Shown here: one piece after another, positions 30,836-42,700 of the stretch
How positions within the stretch are numbered: position 1 is the stretch's first letter
Layout of the letters: every line of letters starts with the position of its first letter
Assembly (NCBI GenBank): GCA_034509495.1
Contig: CM067503.1
Coordinates: forward strand, 1,682,437 to 1,746,436
Length of the DNA: 64,000 nt
Origin: Acestrorhynchus altus
Taxonomy: Eukaryota > Chordata > Actinopteri > Characiformes > Acestrorhynchidae
Direction of reading: 5' to 3'
The notes under the pieces: generated by a model
The model's input: only the letters and a program-made list of their open reading frames with translations
Told to the model about the DNA's origin: nothing
Database searches by the model: none
Made by a program: the position numbers and the translations under genes

Positions 30836-31500
30836 CATGCTCTACCTGCAGTCCACGGTAGGTATAAACCTTTGCCACAAACTTGAACACCTCGAGGTTT
30901 CTGTGCCATGGACGACAAATCGAAATGCCGCTACCACCTCAGCGGTGGGTTGTGAGGGTTGAGTCACACTTGGTGGGGTGGAGTAAAGTAACTGTGACGT
31001 CTGAGGTGGACGTCTGTGAAGTATGACCGATCTCAGGGGATTAGAATTCTCGCCTTAAATGACTGAGGTGGGAGTGGCTGCGTAATTTGCACTGACCCCT
31101 CCTCCAAAATGCAGAACAGGTACAGTATTAGAGGTTAACTGATCTTATAGCCCACCTAGATTGGTGTGTGTGAACCTGGACCACCCGTAAAAGCTGCCGG
31201 CTGTTCTGTCTGCACGTTTGACAGCGTCTGCAGTGGGTAGGAACGTTTGCCAGAGACTTGAAGGAACCAAGGTATCTGTGCCATGAACGATGAATCTAAA
31301 GACCTCCTCGACCATCTCAGTAGTGTTAAGTGGCTCATCGCTCCTTTTGCAGAGGATGGGAGTGAATATTTGCCCACGTGTTGACCGGAGGTCGTTTTAC
31401 GGCTCGTTTTCCAGGAGGTTTTCACGTGGATTCGGGAAAAACGATTGACATAGAACATTTGATCAGGACTAAAATCACCGAGAACCTCCAGTAGAATGAC
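30836..31500. repeat. Diverged direct duplication
   Basis: 30857-30950 and 31234-31325 share, in order, GGTAGG..., TTTGCCA.A.ACTTGAA, a short gap, GGT.TCTGTGCCATG.ACGA, AAT and AC.TCAG. They are about 376 bp apart in the same orientation. This could be two units of a local duplication or two copies of an unrecognised repeat. Confidence 0.6.
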
Positions 31501-32007
31501 GTTACTCCCCTTAAACTGATCCTTTAGGGCTTTATGTGGAAGTTTGGTTGAGTTGCGAGCGAGTGGAAGTAGAGCAGCCCTACGCCGTTAAAGTTTGGAG
31601 GCCTGAAGGACAAAGTCCATCAGCATTGAAACAGCAGCAGCAGGAAGTTTGGTGAATGAGCTGCTTTGTGAAAGTGCGGCGTAAAACCGTAACTCCACTC
31701 TTTTGTTGGGAGGATTTTAAAACTAGTGAATATTCATTGCTGCTGCTGTGATTTCATTAACACCGCACTTTATCCACTCCTCTCAGTCGCGCGCCGTGTT
31801 CCTTTACGTTCCATTCGTAATACCGTGGCTCTGCGCACTCCCGAAAGCCTGGACACCGAGCGCCGCTTGATTCCGCTGGATACTGGGCAGATTCAGGGAA
31901 GGCTGTTCCTCTCGGGATTATGGCGGATCCACAGGATGTGCTGTGTTTTAGAGCCAGCGAGGGTGTATGTCTTAAACCCCTATGTGTACTGTTAATACCA
32001 TACATCC

Positions 32008-32008
<1 letters not shown>
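31501..32008. other. Unassigned noncoding sequence
   Basis: Complex, GC-balanced sequence at 31540-31980 without a recognised domain or repeat. Confidence 0.35.
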
Positions 32009-32049
<41 letters not shown>

Positions 32050-32092
32050 CACACACAAAAACACACACACACACACACATGCATGCACACAC
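32009..32092. repeat. (CA)n microsatellite, interrupted
   Basis: About 18 CA units, a CTCTC interruption, then further CA units to 32090. Confidence 0.95.
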
Positions 32093-32186
32093 TGGAAGTC
32101 CTTAGGGTTTACCGCCCAAACATGGGAGGAAAAGAAATTATCAGGGGGAAACAGCAGTGTGCAAAAAGAGGTTTTGAGCAGTGCGT

Positions 32187-32187
<1 letters not shown>

Positions 32188-32237
<50 letters not shown>

Positions 32238-32248
32238 CACACACACAC
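32188..32248. repeat. (CA)n microsatellite
   Basis: About 30 CA units with one GC interruption, 95 bp downstream of the previous CA tract. Confidence 0.95.
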
Positions 32249-32440
32249 GGCTACTTTTGTCTCAACACTTTGGTAAATCTAGCTGCTCGTGCTGTTACTC
32301 ACGGATATGCTGTGAATATTTAAGTGGAAATAAAAGACCGAATAGAAAGTCTCCAGAATTCACAGAGTTTTGTCGCTGGAACAGTTCGATTGAGTCTCAA
32401 ACTCTTTAATTCAGTCTTCGTTTGAGAGAAAATCAGCTTC
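32249..32440. other. Unassigned noncoding sequence
   Basis: No feature recognised. Confidence 0.35.
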
Positions 32441-33244
32441 CATCAGCTCCTTTTACAGATATCTGATGAATTAATGTCAATTCAATGATCAGAATCAGAA
32501 TGACTTTATTAATCCCATTATGAAGCAGCTCTTCAGCAGAGAGCAATTTTATTTATAGCTAAAATCAGTTAAAAACATTCATTAATAAACAGCTGATTAT
32601 TAAGAAAATGATCAATAGTAACTGATTAATAAATCAGATCATAAACATCTATTAAAATGTCACAAAATCCGTTGCTGGTTTTGAATGTCTGATAATGAAT
32701 CATCTCTCATGTGTCTGATTATCGATAGTCAATACATGCTGATTATTAATAAATTGATACATGTCTGTTTACAATAATCACATTGGTTTGTGTCTGATTA
32801 TAAATAAGCCTATATCTGATGACGACTTATTCAATAATCCGAATATAAAAGTGTCAATTCGATTCATAAAAAAGATTATTAATAACTCAACACGTGTTTG
32901 CTTATCATTAAAACGTCGGATTAAGTGAATTAATATCTGATAACTAAAGATAAACCCCGATGATAACCGCATTATTAAAAGCACGTCTGATTATGACTAA
33001 TATTTAAGTCTACTTATTAATGTTAACATTAATTAAACATCTGTTAACCTTATTAATGTCTTATTATTATGTTACGTCTGTTTATGAAAAATGGATCTGA
33101 CAGGCAATAAAAGTCTGATTAATAATGGTGACACATTCAGGGTTGTATTAACATTATTACAATATCAATACAATATGACGATTAAAACATGATCATTACC
33201 TTAATATGATTAATATGTCTGATTAGTCATAAATAAACATGCAT

Positions 33245-33292
<48 letters not shown>

Positions 33293-33600
33293 TGTTATTA
33301 ATAATGCAGTATGGATGCATTAGTAGAAATCAGTCTATAAATAGTGTTTCCCAAGATTATTAAACAATAATCCGATAAATGATTAGATGGTTGTAAACTC
33401 AATAACTCGAACAGGTAATTGAATTACAGTCGTCAGGATTAATGACCTCTATGCTTGGTCAATCCGGCTGAGCCGGATGATCTGTTTAGTAGCTTAATAT
33501 TAAGATCAATAAGACTCATTCATTAAAAGATTAATAAGAGCTCGTAGTTCATACGTTTATCATAACAATAAGAAGGCAGCTGTTAGAATCTGAACATTAC
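32441..33600. repeat. AT-rich degenerate repeat field ('TCTGATTA')
   Basis: Words TCTGATTAT, TGATTAATAA, CTGATTATTAATAA, GTCTGATAA and ATTAATAA recur dozens of times at irregular 25-50 bp spacing over more than 1 kb, broken by a (TA)n tract at 33249-33290. AGAATGACTTTATTAATCCC at 32500 resembles a LINE/SINE tail. The texture is of an old, decayed satellite or expanded simple repeat. No coding. Confidence 0.6.
33249..33290. repeat. (TA)n microsatellite
   Basis: About 21 TA units; cruciform- and slippage-prone. Confidence 0.95.
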
Positions 33601-34009
33601 TGTCAGTAAAGTCAGTCCTGAGGAAGTCACGTGATCAGAGTTCGGGACAATCTCCCGTCAAAGACAAACAGACTTCAGGCTGGAAAAGCGAATTCCGCCG
33701 CGTGGGCTGCGGGGAGAGGCCCACCTGAGAGACTCAGGAAGCAGTCGCACCTTCGGGCGAAACGAGGCCGAACTCCTGGCATGAACTCTTTTAAGAGTCT
33801 GGGGCGTTGGAGAACCGAGAGGCATGCTCACGAGAGATGACTTGGTGGCTGAGCTGAGCGAGGCCTGGTGTTTGGGATCTGACACCGCCACTCCCGTCCC
33901 TACGTGGTCCGCTCAACATGCGACTGTCTCTCTGTAATTAAACTGCTTTTATTGGGTTTCAGATCACTGGTGTCTGGGTTTGGTCCTCAGTTTGTCTGTG
34001 ACAGTGACA
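33601..34009 (+). mobile_element. Possible solo LTR
   Basis: Starts TGTCAGTAAAG and ends TCTGTGACAGTGACA, giving inverted TGTCA/TGACA termini as in Ty3/gypsy-type fish LTRs. Near the 3' side TAATTAAACTGCTTTTATTG resembles a polyadenylation region, followed by a T/G-rich part up to the TGACA end. GC-rich interior (33680-33900). No flanking target duplication is obvious and no internal retroelement sequence is present, so the call is tentative. Confidence 0.35.
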
Positions 34010-34980
34010 GGCAGCTGCCGTCAGGGGCGCTACAGTTCTACAGCAGGCATCTCCTCCAAACTCCAGAGTTGTGTTTTTGACTCTCATCAGCTTTCACGGC
34101 CTGCTAATGGAAAAACCTGAAGCTTTCGCAGCTACTTTTCTGTAAGGAAGGAGGGTTGGGATAAGAGGAGAGTGAACTTTTCCTTCCATCGCCCCAGACC
34201 CAAATGAAGCGGAAGGGCTGTTTGAAAAGTGCACCATTGCCTTCTCAGACAAAAAGCATGCCTTTTGCTCCGTTTTCATATTAACTGTATGAAACGAATT
34301 AAGTCACACACATCAGCAGACGTGCTCTTAATTTAAATAAACAAAAAGCCAAAGACATTTTCTGGTTAACTTTCACTTTGAAAAGACACACATAAAATGA
34401 GTTAGAATGATGGAAACCAGATGTTTCTAAAAGCAATTAAACACTGGCAGATGATGAATTATGGAAATAAAGACATTCTGGCCTTTGCAACCATTTCTTT
34501 TTCTGCTGACACATCTGTTATCTATTGTTATTTACTTTTCACATTTTGACTTGGTTTTCTTTTTACTTTATGTCGGAATTCCACAATGAAATGCTCAGAA
34601 AATGATATATTTTCTACACTGGCGTCCATTTAAGTTAAAAGGCTTTCCTTTTATAAGCTGCTTTGTTTATTCTCGTTCTCTCTCTGCTTTCAACTGAAGA
34701 AAACCATGGCTAAAATGCTCTTAATTCATATAAATCCAAATCCACAAGTTTGTGGACTGTGATCAGCTTAACTGTGTGTGAGCTTCGTTGCTTTTATTTT
34801 GGAAAGAAAGTTAAAAATAAAAGTCTGGATGTAAATTCTGCCAATCTCCCATTAATTCTTTCTAAAGTCTAGTATTTCTAGAAATGAATAGAAATGCATC
34901 AAAAATGAGATAGTATCATTATTTATTTTATGCCCTGATCAGATTATATAAATAATACAGAACAAATAAACAAACACTAG

Positions 34981-35017
<37 letters not shown>

Positions 35018-35960
35018 GTGTGTGTGTGTGTGTGTGTGTGTGTAGTGAATATGTACATTCTCTAGAGTCTAACTTTGCTGGAAAAATAAGTATAAAATAA
35101 AAGTCTGGCTTTATAATTTCTGCAGTTGCAAGCATCTAAATTCCCCCAGTATTCCTAGATCAAGTTTCCACCCCCTCAAAAGGAAAAGCGACAGCTGATG
35201 AATTATGGAAATGAACTCATTCTGCCCTTGTTTATTTATATATACATATGTATAAAATCATTTATTCTAATAGGGCCTATAAATCAAAGGATTGTCAGAA
35301 TAAAGGAGATAAGTGGGGTTATTGTGCGATGAGGCCAGCTGGTGGTAATAATTTAATGAAGTTTTACAGGCACTATAAAGGCAGAAAGCAGATGTGGCAT
35401 TAAGTATTATAAACTTGGTAAAACTTTAACAAGTGATGGATTTTTCAGTGAAGTAGCTGCCATACGACTGCACAAGTGTGGAATAAAGGCAGGAATTTAC
35501 ACATCCTTCAATTGCAAAGCTATCAATCACACGCGTGTTATTCCTCTGGGAACGTCTTTACATGCATATTTATCAGCTCGACATGCTAATTCCCGCTGCT
35601 CAGGCCCCCTCGGCTGCGTCTCCGAGCCTGTTTATGACTCATAATTGTTGATATCCTTTGATATATTTCTCCCGACTAAGACATCATTTGCTTTTTGTGG
35701 TCTTAAGTCAATGAGGCACAATGACCCGGCCTTTCAATTCAAATTTACAGTTCAATATCTTATTCTCTCTCCAGCCGCGAGCTCCCATGTGCGAGCCCTT
35801 GTGTTCAAGCTTTGGCTCAGCGGCCAGGCTGGAAAACAGGAGGAAACTACAGAGCGGACCATCTGTGGAAGATTGGAATTGAAATGTGGCCATTAATGGG
35901 AAAAAAAAAATAAACAACAACAGCACAGTGGATAATTAATTCTCATTGTTGTCTTTTTTT
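34010..35960. other. AT-rich single-copy region with duplicated motifs
   Basis: Almost 2 kb with no recognised transposon apart from a GT tract. Duplicated words: CAGATGATGAATTATGGAAA at 34448 and CAGCTGATGAATTATGGAAA at 35192; AAAATAAAAGTCTGGATGTA at 34815 and a close variant at 35094. 35500-35770 has complex sequence with ACATGCTAATTCCCGCTG. Candidate regulatory region. Confidence 0.4.
34987..35043. repeat. (GT)n microsatellite, interrupted
   Basis: Two GT tracts separated by TATT. Confidence 0.95.
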
Positions 35961-36183
35961 AAAGTAGGCTGAACCGGCCTGCGTTAAAGGTGGTGCTCGG
36001 ACAGTTTAGAACGCTCTACCGCCACGGTATGTTCTTCTGGGTTCATCATAAGAACGTGTGAACATTCCAGTGTGTGTGTGTGTGTGTGTGTGTGGCTGTT
36101 ATTAGAGCTGAATATGTGCAAAAAGCAGAAAGTGTGTGGAATGTTTTTTCTGGAAAAAGGGCAAAATATATATATAATATTAA

Positions 36184-36244
<61 letters not shown>

Positions 36245-36543
36245 CTATAACTCTTATACATTATATATAACAGTTTGATAAAACACCCTCAACACAGACA
36301 CATTTCTGTAAATTCGAAAGCTTCGAAAAATTCGAAATTACTTGCTTAATTACTTTGCTTAATTTAACGTATCCCACCTAAAAGAAACACACAAAAAAAG
36401 TACAATTTTGCCAAAAAGGCACAAAAATGTATGACTTTTTAATGTTAAATCAAATAATGGGAATTGAGTTTAAAATAAATAAATCATTCATTGAGTTATT
36501 TTGTAGATTGACCCTTATTTGCCTTAAATATTCAGTGTGTGTC

Positions 36544-36602
<59 letters not shown>

Positions 36603-36660
36603 ACACGTACGAAGCATAAATCTGCTGTCCATTTAAAAACATCTCCCACATAATGACTTT
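35961..36660. repeat. Microsatellite cluster
   Basis: (TG)n at 36071-36094, (TA)n at 36195-36243, and (CA)n at 36547-36606 lie within 540 bp; between them is AT-rich sequence with no gene. Confidence 0.9.
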
Positions 36661-37225
36661 ACAGGCAAAAATGTTGTGAACTTTTAAACGCAGGTTAATT
36701 TAAAATGCGAGTAATTGAAAGTAATTGTAATTAATTTTCTGTTCGTGCAGAAAATGTAAATATGTTTCTCCTTTATTCAGATGTTTGCAGTTCTATAATA
36801 TGAGCAGATGTACTAAATATGTGATATTTCTTCTGGTCGTGTTCATTTGCATACAAAGTAACACTTCGTTATTGCTCTCGTATGTAAGGTCACATGACTC
36901 CCACAGCCTTTTATTAAATTAAGCGGCTTCACGACATTTTAAAGGCTAGACGGGTGACACGTCAGGACGAGAAAACAGACTGGCGATGAATAAGTCGTCC
37001 GACACTTGCTGGAATGACTTTTGATATGTGGAGGTTGAGTCAGCTCGAGCAGGTTGATCGCCTGCCAATGATAAAGTGATCCCAGTGGTTTCATATACGT
37101 TGGCTGAAGGTCGCGTGGCAGGTTAGAGCTGCACTCTTCCGGCCCCTCAGTCCATCACAGTAAACCCCACCCGGTGAGGGCAGGTTGCTTTTATTTACAC
37201 TCAGCCATCTGTGGACACCGTCTAA
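36661..37225. other. Unassigned noncoding sequence
   Basis: AT-rich to 36900, then GC-balanced. No repeat or exon recognised. Confidence 0.35.
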
Positions 37226-37346
37226 TGAGCAGCGTGCAGCCACTTTATGTTGAACCACTGCTGGCAGAATCTGCGCAAATGCACACACAGCTTGTGGAGA
37301 GGAACTGCCAGTCGAATAGGAGCCTCTGGAACGGTGTTCTCTGGAA
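37226..37346 (-). mobile_element. 'GGGACACCTG' DNA element, internally deleted
   Basis: GCGCAAATGCACACACAGCT, GGAACTGCCAGTCGAATAGG and CGGTGTTCTCTGGAATGATG are adjacent here, whereas in the copy at 41432 they are separated by about 100 bp. The same deletion class is seen at 52570-52790. Confidence 0.7.
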
Positions 37347-38148
37347 TGATGTTTGATGGTGAGCCACACCAAGTCGGAGACAGTGGTTTGATTCCCAATC
37401 TGGGAACCAATAAGAGGGCAACACTCCTAACACTACTGTAATATGTGTAACCTTGTGAGATGTAAAGGAATGATGGATCTCCATTGTTGGAGCGCTCAGC
37501 CAGTCACTTGTAGCTAAGGGTTAATCCTCACCTCCAGTGCTCCAGTATCCAGTGGAAAGATCTTGATTTCAGAAACAATGAGTGTGCAGTGTCCCAACTG
37601 GCCATTGTGTAATATGAATCTGGGAGGAACCTTCATGTTGTATAGGAACTTCACGATGAATGGACCAATGCTCCAAATGACCATAGACAATGTGTTTATA
37701 TGACTTCCATTAAAGTTAAGAAGGTTGTCTTTTTGCTTCCCTTTAAAGCTGCTGGAGACGTGAGGTTTTGAGAGATGTTGCCCCCTCCCCACACAAGCTG
37801 GGGTAGTAGAGGAGCGCATGGAAATACCCCACCGAAATATGCACATATGTCGGTACCCTCTCTTCCTGGTTCCAAAGTAAGGCAACAACAGTAGTGGCTC
37901 TAATTAATTGTTAGAAACAGGAGAGAAGTTGGTTCCAATGTGAGTTCTTACAACCCCAAGTCCCCCAGTCCCCCAGTCCCCAGTCCCCCAACCGCCCCAA
38001 CCCCCAAATGTTTGACTTCGGCAGGGAACACAAAGAGGCATATTGGAAACACACGTTCTCAGTTCCATCAGCATGCATTTCCATAGCTAAGAAGTGTGTA
38101 TAGCAGATGTATTAATGACGACTGGGAGCGGAGTGGAGCTGGCAGTGG
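37347..38148. other. Unassigned, probably repeat-derived sequence
   Basis: 37500-37890 has a 124-codon minus frame without a known domain; the sequence (TTCCATTAAAGTTAAGAAGG, GCTTCCCTTTAAAGCTGCTG) reads like an interspersed fish repeat. A C-rich stretch of CCCCCAGT-like units lies at 37963-38010. Confidence 0.35.
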
Positions 38149-38228
38149 AGAAGTGTGTGCGTGTGTGTGTGTGTGTCTGCGTGTATGTGTGTGTGTGTGT
38201 GTGTGATGACATGTGTGTGTGTGTGTGG
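38149..38228. repeat. (GT)n microsatellite, interrupted
   Basis: Several GT tracts with CTGCG, TAT and ATGACA interruptions. Confidence 0.93.
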
Positions 38229-39050
38229 GAGGCTCACTCCAGACACCTGCCTTCGCCCGACTCCTCTTAAGGGAACAACATCTGAATACAATTTGTGATT
38301 TCCAGGTACAAAGAGAGAAGTAAACACAATGTTTGGGGGAGCGAGAAAGGAGTAACCACAAATACAGTTGGCAGCTGGACAAGCATGTATTTTTCCCCCC
38401 AAAAAAAAAAAGAAAAAAAAATGGAGAGAGTTGGGAGAAAGAAATAATGATAAACGGTCCTGCAGTTTCACAGGTGTGGGAATTCAAGGACAAACTCAAT
38501 TGTGGTAGCCCGATGCACTTATGTTTTTCACGATTTGTTTGTTTGTTTGTTTGTTTGTTTTTTCAGCTGTTGTCCTCGGGTCTGCTGTGAGAGCTGACAG
38601 GACTGCAGTCTGACAAAGGCATCAGCTGTGGACACGGTTTGAGATTAACCCTTGCTATCATAGGAGAACACGGATCCACACCGTCTACATCATGATTGTC
38701 ACAGGTTTCTGCATGAATTTGAGAGCGAAGCTTCCAGCAGAGTTTCCACACAAGTCCTGAACGCAGGCAAGAAGATCCGAATCCAACAAATGAGACGCAA
38801 ATATTACATTTAGTCTCAAATTTTTGGAGGAAAAACTATCCGATATGTGAACCTTTAGGATCAGCAGATGGTTTGACAGTGAAATTAGAGTCAGGTGTTT
38901 TCCAATCGTGGGAGACAATCAGGTGTGAGTGGAGATCCTGTTTAGTTTAAGATGAGGGATCTATCAGAGTCTGATCTTCACAACAAGTCTGTGAAAGTGT
39001 ATCATGAACAAAGAAGATCTCTGAGAAGCTCAGAAGAAAGAAGTGTTGAT
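38229..39050. other. Noncoding stretch with C/A-run and (TTTG)n
   Basis: An A-rich run (38401-38421) preceded by CCCCCC, and (TTTG)n at 38536-38560. 38570-39050 holds no recognised gene; a set of short open frames lacks domains. Confidence 0.4.
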
Positions 39051-39054
39051 GCTC

Positions 39055-39600
39055 ATGAGCTGAATTATTTCTGATGATGAATCTCATAGAAGATGCTGAA
39101 GAATTCATAGTGGATATGAAATAATGTATAGGAGTTTGTGAACAATTCATAGTGGATTCATTGCAGACACTGAATAACTCATAGTGGATGCTTAGTAGTT
39201 TATAGTAAATACTGATTAATTCTACTGAATACTAAATAATTCATAGTAGATTCTGAAAAAATCATAATGGATACTGAAGAATTCGTAGTAGATTCTGAAT
39301 AATTTACAGCAGTTACTAAATAATTCATAGTAGATTCTGAAAAATTCATAATGGATACTGAAGAATTCGTAGTAGATACTGATTAATTTACAGAAGTTAC
39401 TGAATAATTCATGGTAAATGAAATAATTCATAATTCATAGCAGACATTGAACATATCAAAGTAGATACTGAATAATCGTTGCAGACTGAATAATTCATAG
39501 TGGATGCTGAATAGTTTATAGTAAATACTGATTAATTCTACTGGATTCTATATCCTTCATAGTAGATTCTGAATAATTCATAGTGTATATTGGAAATATG
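39055..39600. repeat. Degenerate 'AATTCATAGTAGATACTG' minisatellite
   Basis: The unit, about 18-21 bp, recurs over roughly 500 bp with variants ATTCATAGTGGATGCTGAAT, ATTTATAGTAAATACTG, ATTCGTAGTAGATTCTG and AATAATTTACAGCAGTTACT. A 69-codon minus frame reading Y-Y-E-F-F-S-I-like repeats (39222-39431) is the translation of the array, not a gene. Confidence 0.85.
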
Positions 39601-39706
39601 ATACTGCTTATTTCCATTTTAATTTTATAAATAAAATTTTGAAAACTATAGTATAGTATTATAAAACGTAACCTTTTTGGTGCCTTTTTTAATATGCTTT
39701 TTAAGG

Positions 39707-39768
<62 letters not shown>
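39707..39768. repeat. (TA)n(TG)n compound microsatellite
   Basis: About 11 TA units followed by about 20 TG units. Confidence 0.95.
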
Positions 39769-39770
<2 letters not shown>

Positions 39771-39799
39771 GATTTCAGGTGTAATAAGCCTTTAATAGT

Positions 39800-40015
39800 C
39801 ATCTCTATTACATTCATTTACATTCAGAGCATTTGACTGATGCTCTTACATTTGAAAGGTGTTACATTTAGGACAGTAACAGAGTTAGAGTCCAACTCCA
39901 GAGCCGAATAGATGTAGGATGTGGGACGGTCCGGCTGTGGCCAGGGACTTAAGCCTACTCTGCCACAAGAGAATCCAGTGTTGTTGTCACTGTGCTATCC
40001 AACATCAATGCCTGA
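39800..40015 (+). mobile_element. Teleost interspersed repeat
   Basis: CATTCATTTACATTCAGAGC, ATTTGACTGATGCTCTTACA and, later, CACTGTGCTATCCAAC match the pattern of an abundant fish repeat (CATTTA.GGCATTTGGC.GACGCTCTTA ... CACT..GCTACC). The class is uncertain and the copy diverged. Confidence 0.55.
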
Positions 40016-40500
40016 ACGTTCAGAGACTCCACTCTGTAACTACACTTTAGGTTCTTCAGGAACTACTATTCATGATCTGTTATGAATTAATCAGTATACA
40101 ATGAATTCTTCAGTATCTACTATGAATTATATAGTTTCTGCTGTAAATGATATATTTAGTAGGTAATTAAGTGAGTAATTAAGTAATTACTTTGTAGTGT
40201 GGCGTCTCTCGTCCAGGTTAAAGTGATAGTCTTGTGGTTGGATGCGGAGGTGGTTCGCTTGAACTGTACGCTTCAGAACAGGACATCAAAGAGACGCGTC
40301 GCTTTCTGGACGACAAAACCCGAGGACTTCGATTTGTTGTTACGGTGGGCCTCAGGTCCACGGGTCAGAACCATTGCTCGCCGTCCTCCCTGGAGCGCAG
40401 CCCGTACGGAAGAACAGCAGCAGAGTGTGTGATATTTTTGATACAACAGACAAACACAGACGTTTGATGATCAGAGACAATTAGAATGTGAGGGGGGGGG
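40016..40500. other. Unassigned sequence with a GC-rich core
   Basis: 40195-40440 is GC-rich with two overlapping 77-codon plus frames (from 40199 and 40234). Neither shows a known domain, and frames in two registers argue for composition rather than coding. A run of nine G at about 40492-40500 follows. Confidence 0.3.
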
Positions 40501-41431
40501 ACGCGGCAGCAGCTCCGGAGCGCTGCGATTTGATTGATTTCCGTGTCATCTGCTGGAGGTTAAGAATAAACTAATCAGAAACATTAAAATCATGAATTTC
40601 ACATCAAAATAAAATAGGCCCTAACAGGTTGTTTTACATAATCAAGTATACAGCCATCACCTGTTTTGACACAGCTAAAGAAACAGCGAAACCCTCTTCC
40701 CTTCATTAAAACCAATAATAACGCAGGTGTGCGCAAAATGGCACGCTGGCAGCAATATGAATTATTAATGCCGAACTTAAGTATTATAACAGGAAATCGA
40801 TGAACTTACCTGGCACAATTAAAATGCAAAACGCCCTCATTTTTTCCATAATCCGGCACAGTATAATTATGTCTCTCTATTCTGGAACACGATAACTTTT
40901 TTTCCAAAGCACACAACACCTGCTCGCTTTGTTTACACTTGTGTGTTCTCTCTCGTACGGCGAAGGGGGTGCTCAGATGTCCTCCTACCCGCAGTTCGGG
41001 AAAGACACATTCTGACAACTTGTCAAGCCACAATCATAAATGTGAAATACACAAATTCTCATATAGGAAGGAGACTTTAATGCCACCCTGCTTCGGCTAT
41101 GCAAATGATATACGGCGCGGCGGCATGTGGGCGGTGCAGGTAAATTGCAATGGGGGGTCTGTTCGTTTTGCCCTTTGGAAAGTCACGGGGATTATTATCC
41201 AGTGGAGGAAACGAATCAATACATCGTGCAGATCACTGATTATTAGGCGTCGCTTACGAAGGGTGACGTAATAAACGTTGGCGACGTCGGTACGTGGGGT
41301 TGAACACGTGCGGCGCAGCAGGAGTGGGAGCCTCCAGAGGTGGCATGATATGATCACAGTGATTTCTGGGCTGCGATATAACGGCATCACGAATTTTACG
41401 AGACTGCGTGTAGTGGGATCACATACGCTGC
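40501..41431. other. Single-copy island, candidate regulatory element
   Basis: 40800-41250 is repeat-free and complex (CACAATCATAAATGTG, CTATGCAAATGATATACGG with an octamer ATGCAAAT at 41099-41106, GCAGGTAAATTGCAATGG). A candidate conserved element. 41280-41430 is GC-rich and unassigned. Confidence 0.4.
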
Positions 41432-41790
41432 ACGGACAAAAGTATTGGGACACCTGCTCATTCACTGTTTCCTCTCAAACCAAGGTTATTAAAAGAGTTC
41501 ATTACGTTTATTTAAAAGACTTTTTTATTGGCTGTGAGGGTTCGATCGCATTCAGCGATTGTGTTCCAGAGAACACCGTTCCACTGCTCCACAGCTCAAT
41601 GCTGGGGGGCTTTATACCCCTCCAGTCCACGCCTGGCATTGGACATGGTGCCAACAGATTCATGTTTGGCCTACTGTGTTGGCAGTACTTCTCTGCAGGG
41701 ACTAGACAAGCTGTGTGTGCATTTGCATGTCTGTGTCAGCAATGAGTGCAACTTAACCTAGCTGAATGTATTCCTCAGAAGGGGTGTAGA
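41432..41790 (+). mobile_element. 'GGGACACCTG' DNA element, best-preserved copy
   Basis: GGACAAAAGTATTGGGACAC opens the element, then AACCAAGGTTATTAAAAGAG, GTGAGGGTTCGATCGCATTC, CAGAGAACACCGTTCC, CTCCACAGCTCAATGCTGGG, CACGCCTGGCATTGGACATG, TGGCAGTACTTCTCTGCAGG, GCTGTGTGTGCATTTGCATG and CTGAATGTATTCCTCAGAAG near the far end. Open frames of 77-155 codons here are spurious. No transposase, hence non-autonomous. Confidence 0.85.
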
Positions 41791-42700
41791 ACGGTACTAG
41801 ATCTGTACTAGTTCAGACTGCAGGTCCACCATGTAACTTAGGTGCTGATCATTTCGCTCCACTGTACGATTCTTCTGCATTTATTTATATACTGTAATAT
41901 GATACGTGGAAGCAAATATTGCCGTGTGTTATATTTGGAGGCATGAAGATATGACAGCATGGGTGGGAGTCACAGATGACCAAATATTGTGAAAGATTTG
42001 CATGTCTTATGACATATTGTGACACGCGTATAATGGCATTTATTATATATGAGGTTATGCATGTATAACAAAGCAGGAGTGGGATCTGCTGGAGTCTATA
42101 TCGCTCTGCTTCATGTCACTTGATTGTCAGAACTTGTCTACTGGACTTTTTAAAGTCCCTGGAGCTGGTTCGATCCATGGGTGTGTAATTACCAAAGGCT
42201 GACATTATCACAATACCTGAGCCACCGTACCGATTTAGAGTCCTTTTCTAATATTTATGCGATACTTTCAGATGGACATGTTCCAGCACATATTGCAGAT
42301 GATTATGAGTTTTTGGATATGCGCCTTAGTAGAAGTGGGAATTCCAAATAACACAATATGATACCCCACAGGTCTGTGACAATAATGACGTTATTGACGT
42401 ATCGTACAATAAATGGAGACATAATCGTTTCTGCTATATATTCTGCGATATATTGACTTTGTTTAAACCTCCTGCTATGATAAGAGCATTCAGACTTGAA
42501 TATTCTTTAAAGATCCAAAGTAAAACATAGATAAAATAAATGTTATTTGATGAAATAAATTAATATGGTCATGTCCATATATCATACGATAAACCGATAT
42601 CCTAAGTATCGTGACAGGCCCACCTGCGTCAGATACAGATTTCAGCCGCCTTGTTTGAGAACGAGGGAATGCAGACGCTGATATATAACACATACTATAG
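41791..42700. other. Unassigned AT-rich sequence, partly repeat-like
   Basis: Many 'gatat', 'cgata' and 'tatcgt' words between 42200 and 42620, including AACCGATATCCTAAGTATCG then TGACAGGCCC, resemble a decayed fish DNA repeat. No exon seen. Confidence 0.35.

Noticed and set aside
40199..40467. Possible exon in a GC-rich core
   Set aside because: Two overlapping frames in different registers are equally open, no domain is recognised, and no convincing splice sites were found.
41278..41745. 155-codon plus frame
   Set aside because: Most of it lies over a non-autonomous DNA element, and other copies do not keep the frame.
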